33,455 nt of DNA from assembly GCA_025350665.1 (NCBI GenBank), contig JANXXJ010000181.1:1-33455 (forward strand), in the 5' to 3' direction. The notes below the pieces were generated by a model that saw only the letters and a list, made by a program, of their open reading frames with translations, was not told the origin of the DNA and made no database searches. Below are positions 24,347 to 31,632 of this stretch, piece by piece. Origin of the DNA: Gemmatimonadota bacterium (GTDB lineage: Bacteria > Gemmatimonadota > Gemmatimonadetes > Gemmatimonadales > GWC2-71-9). The translations under genes were made by a program, and so were the position numbers. Numbering within the stretch: position 1 is the stretch's first letter; each line of letters opens with the position of its first letter.

Positions 24347-25546
24347 CTAGTACGCCGCCAACCCCGTGATCTCCTGCCCGAGAATCAGCGAATGCATGTC
24401 GTGGGTGCCCTCATAGGTGTAGACCGACTCGAGGTTCGCCATGTGCCGCATCGAGTGGTATTCGGCGAGGATCCCGTTGGCGCCGAGGAGTCGACGCGCC
24501 TCCCGGGCACATTCGCAGGCCATGTTGACGTTGTTCCGTTTGGCCATCGACACCTGCTGCGGAGTCATCGTCCCGGCTTCCTTCATGCGGCCAAGCTGCA
24601 GCGAGAGGAGCTGCGCCTTGGTGATTTCGGTAAGCATGTCCGCCAGGCGAACCTGCTGGATCTGCGTCCCGCCGATCGGCTTGCCGAACATCACCCGGTT
24701 CTTCGAATACCGGGCCGCCTCGTCATAACAGGCCATCGCCGCCCCGATCGCGCCCCACGAAATCCCGTAGCGGGCCTGGGTCAGACAGGACAGCGGGCTC
24801 TTGATGCCGCCCGACTTGGGCAGGATCGCGTCCTTCGGCAGATGCACGTCTTCAAGGTGAAGCTCGGCGGTGTCGGAGGCCCGCAGGGAGAGCTTGCCCT
24901 TCTGGTCCTTGCCGGTGAAGCCCTTGGCATCGGTGGGCACCACGAACCCACGAATCGACTTGGCGTCATTGACGTCGCCGGTCTTGGCCCACACCACCGC
25001 CATCGTCGCCTGTGACCCATTGGTGATCCACATCTTGGTACCGTTCAGCACCCAACCGTCGCCGGTTTCCCGTGCCGTGGTGATCATCCCGCTGGGATTG
25101 GAACCGAAGTCCGGCTCGGTGAGCCCGAAGCAGCCAATGTCCTCGCCACGGGCGAGCCGCGGCAGCCACTTCTTCTTCTGTTCCTCGGAACCGAAGGCGT
25201 AGATGGGATACATGACCAACGCACCCTGGACCGAAGCAAAGGAACGGATGCCGCTGTCGCCCCGCTCCAGTTCCTGCATGATCAAACCATACGCCACGTT
25301 GCCAAGACCGGCGCAGCCGTACTCCTCCGGGAGATTGGCACCGAGAACACCCAGCTCGGCCAGGCCCGGGATCAGCTGTTTCGGGAACCGGCCCTCGACG
25401 TAACACTGGCCGATGACCGGCATCAGGTTGTCATCAACCCAACTCCGGACCGTGTCCCGAATGGCCCGCTCTTCTTCGGTCAGCAAGCTGTCGATCTGAT
25501 AGAAATCAACCCCGGCGAACCGGGAGGGGACCGATCCCGAACCCAT
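24347..25546 (-). CDS. Acyl-CoA dehydrogenase, glutaryl-CoA dehydrogenase type
   Basis: An FAD enzyme that oxidises an acyl-CoA and hands electrons to ETF. At 399 aa it fits the family. The catalytic base is Glu379 in TYEGTHDMHSLILGQEITG. Resemblance to glutaryl-CoA dehydrogenase (EC 1.3.8.6) is strong: ELERGDSGIRSFASVQGALV keeps the Glu and Arg (Glu94, Arg101) that set apart decarboxylating GCDH. GCFGLTEPDFGSNPSGM, LNGTKMWITNGSQA and KNRVMFGKPIGGTQIQQVRL bind FAD and CoA. It heads the operon with etfBA, nadC and ETF-QO. AAGGGG lies about 10 nt before the ATG. Lysine/tryptophan or aromatic breakdown through glutaryl-CoA is the likely pathway, although no other pathway genes are seen. Confidence 0.93.
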   Translation of the reverse strand: MGSGSVPSRFAGVDFYQIDSLLTEEERAIRDTVRSWVDDNLMPVIGQCYVEGRFPKQLIPGLAELGVLGANLPEEYGCAGLGNVAYGLIMQELERGDSGIRSFASVQGALVMYPIYAFGSEEQKKKWLPRLARGEDIGCFGLTEPDFGSNPSGMITTARETGDGWVLNGTKMWITNGSQATMAVVWAKTGDVNDAKSIRGFVVPTDAKGFTGKDQKGKLSLRASDTAELHLEDVHLPKDAILPKSGGIKSPLSCLTQARYGISWGAIGAAMACYDEAARYSKNRVMFGKPIGGTQIQQVRLADMLTEITKAQLLSLQLGRMKEAGTMTPQQVSMAKRNNVNMACECAREARRLLGANGILAEYHSMRHMANLESVYTYEGTHDMHSLILGQEITGLAAY

Positions 25547-25673
25547 AAGGCAACCCCTTGAAAAAGCAGCAGTTATGAGTTGGCCAAGATAGCCCGACTT
25601 GGAGGGATTTGGTAGATGGCCGAGCGAACCGGGGTCGGCCGACGGCTGGCCGGAACGCCGGGGGAAGCCTCTA

Positions 25674-25702
25674 TTGCTGTAGAGACAATATTATGATATG
25701 AT
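25674..25702 (+). promoter_or_regulatory. Antitoxin-toxin promoter, TTGCTG-N17-TATGAT
   Basis: TTGCTG (25674-25679), 17 nt and TATGAT (25697-25702) form a good sigma70-type promoter in an AT-rich patch that stands out from the surrounding sequence. The predicted start near 25709 leaves a leader of about 10 nt before the ATG at 25718. Confidence 0.55.
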
Positions 25703-25715
25703 TTCTGCAGAGATA
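25677..25715 (+). repeat. Direct repeat, candidate antitoxin operator
   Basis: CTGTAGAGACA (25677-25687) and CTGCAGAGATA (25705-25715) match at 9 of 11 positions, with a period of 28 nt. One copy overlaps the -35/spacer and the other the transcript start, a good arrangement for autorepression by the HTH antitoxin just downstream. Binding is inferred. Confidence 0.4.
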
Positions 25716-25717
25716 CC

Positions 25718-26095
25718 ATGACCAGCCCTCGAATGGCCCCCGCGCCCGGCGCCGCCCCCACCGTCTCCAAGGCCGTCATCCGAGCCGCGGCCATCCTGGG
25801 CCTGACCCAATCGGCCTTAGCGGAGATCCTCGGAACCTCCAAGGCCACCGCCTCCCGCCTGGTCGGCGGGACCTATCAACTCGAGCCCGCTCGGCGGAAG
25901 GAATGGGAGCTGGCCCTCCTGTTCGTGCGGATGTTCCGTTCGCTGGACGCCGTGGCGGGCCACGGTGAAACCGCCCGTACCTGGCTTCGCGGGCCGAATC
26001 TCGCCCTCGGGGGCCCGCCGATCGATGCCATCGTCACCGCCGAGGGTCTGGTCCGGGTGGTTCAGTACCTCGACGCCGTCCGCGGCCGGATCTGA
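25718..26095 (+). CDS. Type II antitoxin, Xre/MbcA/ParS family
   Basis: A 125-aa DNA-binding antitoxin. The N-terminal half is an Xre-like helix-turn-helix (IRAAAILGLTQSALAEILG, then TSKATASRLVGG). The C-terminal half is the DUF2384/MbcA region that covers the toxin (FRSLDAVAG, WLRGPNLALGG, ending VVQYLDAVRGRI). These antitoxins neutralise RES-domain toxins and repress their own promoter. The ATG has AGAGA upstream. Its TGA stop (26093-26095) is in the same frame as the toxin. It contains a TTA codon not followed by Gly. Positioned between two minus-strand blocks with its own AT-rich promoter, the pair looks like an independently acquired module. Confidence 0.9.
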   Translation: MTSPRMAPAPGAAPTVSKAVIRAAAILGLTQSALAEILGTSKATASRLVGGTYQLEPARRKEWELALLFVRMFRSLDAVAGHGETARTWLRGPNLALGGPPIDAIVTAEGLVRVVQYLDAVRGRI

Positions 26096-26161
26096 TCCCT
26101 GGAACCGCTCGCCAGCGGCCGCATCGCACTGGCCCTGTGGCGTGCGGTCGAGGCCCAGCAC

Positions 26162-26782
26162 GTGGTGTCCACCATGCTCCTGGTCGACAGCACCGACGAG
26201 CAACGGGTGCTGGAAGAGCTGTTGGATCTGACCAAGCCGCCGCTCCCTGAATCGACAGCGGGACTTCACTACCTGCTATTCACGCCGTTCCGCTACCCAC
26301 CCACCGGCCAGGGCTCGCGCTTCCGGCGACCCAACGATCCCGGCGTCTTCTACGGAGCCGACGCCCCCAGGACGGCATGCGCCGAGCTGGGCTACTGGCG
26401 CTGGCGGTTCCTGGTTGACAGTCCGGATCTCGAGTCCCTCGACCCCGCGCCGCAGACTGTATTCCAAGTCGGTGCCGGCGGCCCAACGGTCGATCTGAGA
26501 GAGCCGCCATTCGCCCGCCAGCGGCGGCGCTGGACCGACCCGGTCGACTATGCGGCCTGCCAGCGGCTCGCGTCGGGAGCCCGGGAGCAGGGGATCCAAA
26601 TCATCCGGTATGAATCGGTTCGGGATCCGGAACACGGCGCCGCCGCAGCGGTACTCACCGCAGCCGTCTTCCGGTCCAGGGTCCCCAGAGTGGAAGAGAC
26701 CTGGTACCTCGCCGTCCGCCGTGACCGGGTCAGGTGGTCGCGGAGTCCGGGGGTCGGGTTCGAGTTCAGCTACCCAAGCTGA
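26162..26782 (+). CDS. RES-domain toxin (NAD-degrading type)
   Basis: RES toxins such as MbcT break down NAD+. From the first standard start, GTG 26162, this copy is 206 aa. Conserved residues are in SRFRRPNDPGVFYGADAPRT (Arg, Tyr64) and ACAELGYWRWRF (Glu75), and LHYLLFTPFRYPP is typical. The frame is open back to the antitoxin TGA at 26093, and the codons between spell LEPLASGRIALALWRAVEAQ. That looks like genuine RES N-terminal sequence (the WRAVEAQH helix), yet no ATG, GTG or TTG precedes it. Real initiation may be at CTG 26099 or by readthrough of the stop. The toxin converges with the SprT-like gene, with 9 nt between the stops. Confidence 0.88.
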   Translation: MVSTMLLVDSTDEQRVLEELLDLTKPPLPESTAGLHYLLFTPFRYPPTGQGSRFRRPNDPGVFYGADAPRTACAELGYWRWRFLVDSPDLESLDPAPQTVFQVGAGGPTVDLREPPFARQRRRWTDPVDYAACQRLASGAREQGIQIIRYESVRDPEHGAAAAVLTAAVFRSRVPRVEETWYLAVRRDRVRWSRSPGVGFEFSYPS

Positions 26783-26832
26783 CCGTGGGGATCACCCGAG
26801 TCGGACCACCGCTCGGGGGTCGATCCCCACGG
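26783..26832. terminator. Long hairpin at the RES/SprT convergent junction
   Basis: CCGTGGGGATC (26783-26793) and GATCCCCACGG (26822-26832) are perfect 11-nt inverted repeats. Inside them CCCGAG (26795-26800) pairs with CTCGGG (26812-26817). The stem begins right after the toxin stop and runs into the last codons of the SprT-like gene. No T-run follows, so it may protect 3' ends or block opposing transcription rather than act as a classical terminator. Confidence 0.5.
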
Positions 26833-27448
26833 CCTTCGCCTTCCGCCGGAACAATGGCCCGTGATCGACCGCCAATCCGGTCTCGTCCTGCCACTGATGG
26901 ACCATTTCATGGAGGAGCGTCTCGGCGACCGACCCCCAGCCGTGCCGCTTGAGGTGACGGCGGCTGATTGCAATCGCCGGACCGCCGCTGGACCGCGGCT
27001 CGTAGTGTCCGAGCTTGCGCTTCATCCGGCCGGACAGCTCCAGCGCCACCGGCGTCAGCCGGCCGTCGAACCATCGGGCGTTGAGTTCATGGTGCAGCGC
27101 TCGAAGCTGGAGCAGCTTCGTGTCGTCACCAGCCACCGGCGGTTCCGGCCGTTTGCGGCGAGGGGGCGGCTGATTGCCGTGAACAGAGAAGGTGAGAAAC
27201 ACGCGGGCGAGGTCGAGCCTCGCGGCCCGGCGAAGGCCCGGTCGAGCCCACGCGACGATGGCGCGGATGATGTCGTCAGGGGCCTGGGCGTAGCCTTCGT
27301 GGACCCGCAACGCCCCGCACCCGTCGAACGACAGCATCACTCGGCGGTTCCGGTGCAGGACGAGGGTGAGCGCGGGGGGCAGGCCCGCCGCCCGAAGGCG
27401 GCCGGGCAGATCGGCGGGACGCTCGAGATCGAGCGCCAGCTGGGTCAT
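26792..27448 (-). CDS. SprT-like zinc metalloprotease-family protein
   Basis: A 218-aa protein with a SprT-like C-terminal domain: HHELNARWFDGRLTPVALEL, then GPAIAISRRHLK, the zinc motif LLHEMVHQWQ (His180, Glu181, His184) and DHGPLFRRKA (His196). SprT/Spartan relatives cleave proteins crosslinked to DNA in eukaryotes; the bacterial role is unknown. The first 110 residues, with FLTFSVHGNQPPPRRKRPEP, are an extension I do not recognise. The ATG overlaps the stop of the metallophosphoesterase gene as ATGA. The last codons form one arm of the hairpin shared with the toxin end. Confidence 0.87.
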   Translation of the reverse strand: MTQLALDLERPADLPGRLRAAGLPPALTLVLHRNRRVMLSFDGCGALRVHEGYAQAPDDIIRAIVAWARPGLRRAARLDLARVFLTFSVHGNQPPPRRKRPEPPVAGDDTKLLQLRALHHELNARWFDGRLTPVALELSGRMKRKLGHYEPRSSGGPAIAISRRHLKRHGWGSVAETLLHEMVHQWQDETGLAVDHGPLFRRKAKAVGIDPRAVVRLG

Positions 27449-28266
27449 CGGGATCGGCGGGGAAACCGGGCCGGATCACCGGCAGTGAAATCACCCCGTG
27501 CCCGGTCCCAGATGACGTGACGAATCCGGATCTCGGCCCGATCGGCCTCGATCAGATTGAAGGCCGAGGGCCGGTGCCCCCGGGTCCGGCTGGTATGGGT
27601 GCCGGCCGTCGCGACCACCACGTCGCCTAACGTTCCGACCGCCTCCTCATGATCGTGGCCGCAGAGGATCAGATCCGCCCCCGACTCGGCCAACCGCGCT
27701 GCCGCCGTCGCCGCGCGGGCCAGACCCATCCGGCGGGAAATCCGGCCTCGAAGCACGTTGTGATGGAGCACGATCACCCGAAGATCCTCAGCCGGCGGGG
27801 CGCTCAGACGAGCCCGACAGCGTTCGACCTCGGCCACAGGCAGGTGCCCCTTGACCGCGGTGTCCCGCCAGAATTTCCAGGTCATCGATCCCCAAACCAC
27901 ACCATGGCTGCTCAAGGCCGACGTGATCCGCACGCCCGGCAGCGAGGTGGTGGGCGACAGGTCCGATCCGAAGTACCGGCGATACTTGGTGTATTTCCGC
28001 TGGCCGCCGAGCCGATCGAACGGCGCGGCCCACCACTGGACATCATGGTTGCCCGGAACGACATGTACCGGCGCCGTCCGCTCGAGGGTTCGGACCAGGG
28101 CCAGGGCCCGCTGGAGTTCGCCGTGGCGGGCCCGCTGCGTGAGATCGCCGGAAATCACCACGGCCGTGGGCCGAAGGGTCGGGATCAGCGCCTCAAGGGC
28201 GGCGATCTGGGCCAGATCGACGTCCCGCCCGAAGTGAAGGTCCGAAAGGTGAACGAGCGTCGTCAC
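27445..28266 (-). CDS. Calcineurin-type metallophosphoesterase
   Basis: A 273-aa dimetal phosphoesterase from the GTG at 28266. All five family motifs are visible: HLSDLHFGRD (Asp9, His11), ISGDLTQRA (Asp41), VVPGNHDVQ (Asn73, His74), VIVLHHNV and CGHDHEEA. The layout matches the Icc/CpdA-like group that acts on cyclic nucleotides or other phosphodiesters, but specificity cannot be read here. No signal peptide is present, so it is cytosolic. It is one base from the DUF4139 gene upstream and overlaps the SprT-like gene downstream by 4 nt. A CGTTAGGC word occurs at 27625-27632 (TTA-GGC). Confidence 0.9.
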   Translation of the reverse strand: MTTLVHLSDLHFGRDVDLAQIAALEALIPTLRPTAVVISGDLTQRARHGELQRALALVRTLERTAPVHVVPGNHDVQWWAAPFDRLGGQRKYTKYRRYFGSDLSPTTSLPGVRITSALSSHGVVWGSMTWKFWRDTAVKGHLPVAEVERCRARLSAPPAEDLRVIVLHHNVLRGRISRRMGLARAATAAARLAESGADLILCGHDHEEAVGTLGDVVVATAGTHTSRTRGHRPSAFNLIEADRAEIRIRHVIWDRARGDFTAGDPARFPRRSR

Positions 28267-28267
28267 C

Positions 28268-29623
28268 CTACCACACGACGCGAACGCGATAGGTGAGCGT
28301 CGTCCGTCCTCCCGCAGGCACCCGGACCCGGAAGCGAGTCAGTGTGCTGGACACTTTCTCGGCGGGAAGGGAGCTCTGGACGACAGCCCATTCGCCGGCC
28401 CGCTGTTCCAGGACCTCCACCGAAACGTCCGTGTCCTTGGCGTTGTCCAGCGTGACACGGTAATTGGCCGTCGCCACGGTCCGTGGCGCCTCCCGATGGG
28501 TCTCGTAGTCGGTCTGGATCCGCTTGGCAGTGATGTCGAAGGCGGTTCCGGCGTCGAGGCGAAGATCCTGCCCCGGGGCGGTGTGGTCGAGCGACGATTC
28601 GCCCACCAGTTGCGGGCGACCGGCCTGGTCGCGCTCATAAATCCTGGCCACGCCTGCCGGGACCGCCACGTCACCGAACCCGGTCTTGAGGGCGCGCTTG
28701 ATGATGTAGGTCACGCCAACGGGATCGGTCTGCTCATCTCCCTGCTGCCCCAAACCCCCGTACCAGGGCAGCTGGCCCCTCACGGTGAAGATGCGCTCGT
28801 AGGGCGCGGCGGCCGGCTCGAACAGCATGGCCGATGTCTCCACGCCGGGCACCAGCGCATAGCGACCTGCGAGGGTGTACAGGTGAACCTCGCCGATCGA
28901 CTGCTGGCCGGCCGCCTCCATGGCCATCGGCGCGGCGGCCCGTACAGCCATGTCCTTCATCATGATGCCGGGCCGGGACGCGACACCGACATTGCCGGCC
29001 AGCAACTGGACCTCGGCCGAGTCGGCCCGGATGGTTCCGGCGGCGATGGTGGCCAGGCCGCTGACCCGCGTCGTGCCGCGGCCCAGGACGACCGCATAGG
29101 TCGCACCCCATGAGGCGCCTGAGGAGAAGAAGCCCAGCCCCAGTGCCGCGCGAGCTTTGTCGGCCCGCACCGCCACGGCGAGGGATGCCTGGGCCGGAAC
29201 CATGTCGGCCGGGAAGAGCGGTGTCCCCGGGCGTTCGAACGTGACCCGCCCGTCCACCAGCCGATACCGCTCGGGATCGACACCCAGCACCGTGGCAATC
29301 AGGGATTCGCGCACCCCGCCGGCGCCCCGGGTTTCGAACGTGAGCTCGCGCCCAACCGCGCGGCGGAGAGCCGTGCCGAAATCCACAGCGGGGTCGTAAC
29401 GGGAGCCGGTGATCACCGTCCCGGAATCGAGCGCGAAGAGCGAGCCTGGGTCGAGCGGCCCCAGCGCCAACTGGTGGACCGAGCCACCAGCCGGCACCGC
29501 GACCGCGATCACCCGGCGCTGCAGGACCCGGCCGTCGTTGTAGATGGTGAGACTGGTCTGCGCGGCAAGCGACGCCAGTGGAGCCAGCGTCAGCGCGAGT
29601 ACAAACCGGCGGACTGCTTTCAT
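28268..29623 (-). CDS. Secreted DUF4139-type protein
   Basis: A 451-aa exported protein. The signal peptide ends PLASLAA|QTS. SLTIYNDGRVLQRRVIAVAV starts the mature part. The C-terminal half fits DUF4139: TYIIKRALKTGFGDVAVPAG, ARIYERDQAGRPQLVGESSL, YRVTLDNAKDTDVSVEVLEQ, and a final beta strand LTYRVRVVW. Such proteins are rich in beta strands and have no known activity; some resemble the mucoidy inhibitor-like group. The ATG at 29623 overlaps the stop of the zinc-ribbon gene as ATGA. It probably resides in the periplasm or on the outer membrane. Confidence 0.85.
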   Translation of the reverse strand: MKAVRRFVLALTLAPLASLAAQTSLTIYNDGRVLQRRVIAVAVPAGGSVHQLALGPLDPGSLFALDSGTVITGSRYDPAVDFGTALRRAVGRELTFETRGAGGVRESLIATVLGVDPERYRLVDGRVTFERPGTPLFPADMVPAQASLAVAVRADKARAALGLGFFSSGASWGATYAVVLGRGTTRVSGLATIAAGTIRADSAEVQLLAGNVGVASRPGIMMKDMAVRAAAPMAMEAAGQQSIGEVHLYTLAGRYALVPGVETSAMLFEPAAAPYERIFTVRGQLPWYGGLGQQGDEQTDPVGVTYIIKRALKTGFGDVAVPAGVARIYERDQAGRPQLVGESSLDHTAPGQDLRLDAGTAFDITAKRIQTDYETHREAPRTVATANYRVTLDNAKDTDVSVEVLEQRAGEWAVVQSSLPAEKVSSTLTRFRVRVPAGGRTTLTYRVRVVW

Positions 29624-29952
29624 CGGACCTCCTTGGGGAGATACTCCTGAACCAGGCGGGAGACGGTCCGACGTACGATGATATACACCAGGACGACCGA
29701 CACCGCGCCGAAGATCCGTTGCGGCAGCGCCGGCGGCGTTCGCCAGATCAGCCAGGCGCCGAGGGCCAGCCCCGCCCCGATGGCGTAGCGCTGGGCGGTC
29801 CGGTCGGCCTTGCGGCGCCGGTCTTCCCGGCAGATCGCGCAGAAGTCCCCCCAGGCGAGTCCGGCTTCACGCCGGTCGCACTGGACGCACGGAACTTCCT
29901 CAGGCGCGAGACCGAGCGGCGACCTGATCCCCGAATTGTTGTGTCGAAGCAT
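29620..29952 (-). CDS. Small zinc-ribbon membrane protein
   Basis: A 110-aa protein with two CxxC pairs (VPCVQCDRR and FCAICREDRR) that could form a zinc ribbon. They are followed by two hydrophobic segments (YAIGAGLALGAWLIW and IFGAVSVVLVYIIV). The only usable start is the ATG at 29952, which lies inside the end of the isocitrate dehydrogenase gene, giving a 53-nt overlap in another frame. Its stop overlaps the DUF4139 start as ATGA. There is no recognised function. The arrangement of an N-terminal ribbon plus membrane hairpin is common in uncharacterised envelope proteins. Confidence 0.7.
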   Translation of the reverse strand: MLRHNNSGIRSPLGLAPEEVPCVQCDRREAGLAWGDFCAICREDRRRKADRTAQRYAIGAGLALGAWLIWRTPPALPQRIFGAVSVVLVYIIVRRTVSRLVQEYLPKEVR

Positions 29953-30916
29953 GGCCGCCCAGATCGTTGGTGCGGATTCCATCGGTGATGATCGTATCGA
30001 ACAAGGCTTGCCGGAGCCGGCCGGCGGCATCGATTTCGCCCAGGTGGTCGAGCATCATGGCCCCGGCGAGCATCTGGGCCGCCGGATTCGCGATGCCCTT
30101 CCCCGCGATGTCGGGGGCGCTGCCGTGGACCGCCTCGAAGATCGAGGCCGTGGTACCGATGTTGGCACCTGGCGCCAGACCCAGACCGCCCACCAGGCCC
30201 GAAATCTCGTCGCTCAGAATGTCGCCGAACAGATTGGTCGTGACGATGACGTCGAACTGCTCCGGGCGCAGTACGATCTGCATGGCACAGTTGTCGACGA
30301 TCATCTCGTTCGATTCGACCCGGCCCTTGTATTCCTCCGCCACCACCCGGCCAACTTCGAGGAACAGGCCGCTCACCATCTTGAGGATGTTGGCCTTGTG
30401 GACGATGGTGACCTTCTTCCGCCCCCGGCGCAGCGCATATTCGAAGGCGTAGCGGAGAATCCGGTCGCATCCTTGACGGGTCGTCACCCCGGTGCTCACG
30501 CCCGCAGCGCGGGGATCGTCCGCCAGCGCGATCCAGTGTTCAAGGCCGGTGTAGAAGCCCTCGAGGTTCTCGCGGACCAGCACGATATCGATCTTGTCGT
30601 AGCGTCCCGGAATGATCGTCTTGGCCGGACGGAGATTGGCGAACAGCTCGAACTCCCGCCGAAGGGCCACGTTGACCGACCGGAACCCGGAGCCGACCGG
30701 CGTCGTCAGCGGTCCCTTGAGGGCGATCCGGCGTTTCCGGATGCTGTCGAGCGTCTCGTCGGGGATCGGGGTTCCCTTCGCCTGCACCGCCGCCATCCCG
30801 CCCAGCTGTCGATCCCAGGAGAACCGAACACCGGTGGCCTCCAGGGCCTTCACGGTGGCGGCAGTGATTTCAGGCCCGATCCCGTCTCCAGGGATCAGGG
30901 TCACTTCATACGTCAT
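29900..30916 (-). CDS. NAD-dependent isocitrate dehydrogenase
   Basis: A 338-aa beta-decarboxylating dehydrogenase, most likely the NAD-linked isocitrate dehydrogenase of the TCA cycle (EC 1.1.1.41). The N-terminus VTLIPGDGIGPEI is family-wide. TPVGSGFRSVNVALRREFEL places Ser80 and Asn82 at the isocitrate-binding positions, followed by FANLRP. VRENLEGFYTGLEH, VTIVHKANILK and NLFGDILSDEISGLVGGLG are standard, and EAVHGSAPDIAGKGIANP is the NAD-binding loop. Isopropylmalate and homoisocitrate dehydrogenases share the fold, but the SxN pair argues for isocitrate. The ATG at 30916 overlaps the stop of the upstream gene as ATGA; the open frame extending further upstream only mirrors that gene. Confidence 0.9.
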   Translation of the reverse strand: MTYEVTLIPGDGIGPEITAATVKALEATGVRFSWDRQLGGMAAVQAKGTPIPDETLDSIRKRRIALKGPLTTPVGSGFRSVNVALRREFELFANLRPAKTIIPGRYDKIDIVLVRENLEGFYTGLEHWIALADDPRAAGVSTGVTTRQGCDRILRYAFEYALRRGRKKVTIVHKANILKMVSGLFLEVGRVVAEEYKGRVESNEMIVDNCAMQIVLRPEQFDVIVTTNLFGDILSDEISGLVGGLGLAPGANIGTTASIFEAVHGSAPDIAGKGIANPAAQMLAGAMMLDHLGEIDAAGRLRQALFDTIITDGIRTNDLGGHASTQQFGDQVAARSRA

Positions 30917-31551
30917 GGCTGGGTTCCTTCGACGGGAAACACCGTCGCCACCGCCTTGCCTAACACTTGCTCGGGCGTACCCTCGCGCCCCTTGGCCACC
31001 GATCGCCAGACGACCCGGCCGCTCCGGACGTCGGCCAGCAGGATGGCCATGTCCGCCGCGAGGGCGCCGGTGCTGTCGGTGGAGAAGACCAGGGAGGCCG
31101 GGATGAGGGCGAACCGCCAGCCACCGGCCACGGCCAGCAGGCGCCGCAGGTTGGACCGAAGCGGATCGGGCACAGTCGTCAGCCCCCAGCTCCGCATGAT
31201 CGACTGGCCCATCTGATCGGGATCGGCCAGGAGGCCGGCGCCCCGCCGGGCGATCCGCCGGAGCTCCTGGGGCGGAATCCATTTGGCCTCCGGAGCCCGG
31301 TTCGTGGCGCCGTCGACCAGGATCGAATCCGACCATCGGAGGAGGGCTGCCCGATCCAGCTTGAACGTCCCGGCCGGGACCGAGGGCTCGATGACGACCA
31401 TGCTGAATGGCACGATCGCCACACCTTGCCCGGCGACGGCGGCGGTCACCAGGGGCTGCGTCACCGGCTTCTTCTGAGCCAGGAGCGGGTGTGGTCCGGC
31501 CACCGCAAGGGCGCCGATGGCGGCCGCGAACACGTTGGAACGAATGGACAT
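30913..31551 (-). CDS. Secreted hypothetical protein
   Basis: A 212-aa exported protein from ATG 31551, with GGAG about 8 nt upstream. The signal peptide ends PHPLLA|QKKP. The C-terminal part (ADMAILLADVRSGRVVWRSV followed by a G-R-E-G loop) resembles strands of LpoB/CsgG-type envelope proteins, but this is only a visual likeness. No enzyme motif is apparent. The next gene, isocitrate dehydrogenase, starts within its stop codon. A rare TTA codon lies in a GTTAGGC word at 30958-30964. Confidence 0.75.
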   Translation of the reverse strand: MSIRSNVFAAAIGALAVAGPHPLLAQKKPVTQPLVTAAVAGQGVAIVPFSMVVIEPSVPAGTFKLDRAALLRWSDSILVDGATNRAPEAKWIPPQELRRIARRGAGLLADPDQMGQSIMRSWGLTTVPDPLRSNLRRLLAVAGGWRFALIPASLVFSTDSTGALAADMAILLADVRSGRVVWRSVAKGREGTPEQVLGKAVATVFPVEGTQP

Positions 31552-31581
31552 AACGACTCCGAAGTTAGTGAGACCGGCCCC

Positions 31582-31611
31582 AAAAGACGATCCTGCGCGC
31601 CGGAGCGCGCA
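31582..31611 (-). terminator. Possible terminator after the SDR gene
   Basis: On the minus strand TGCGCGC-TCCG-GCGCGCA (31611-31594) forms a 7-bp stem, then GGATCGTC and TTTT. The T-run begins 8 nt past the stem, farther than in classical Rho-independent terminators. It lies in the 81-nt gap between the SDR and the next gene. Confidence 0.4.
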
Positions 31612-31632
31612 CACCGACCGTCAGGGAGTTGT

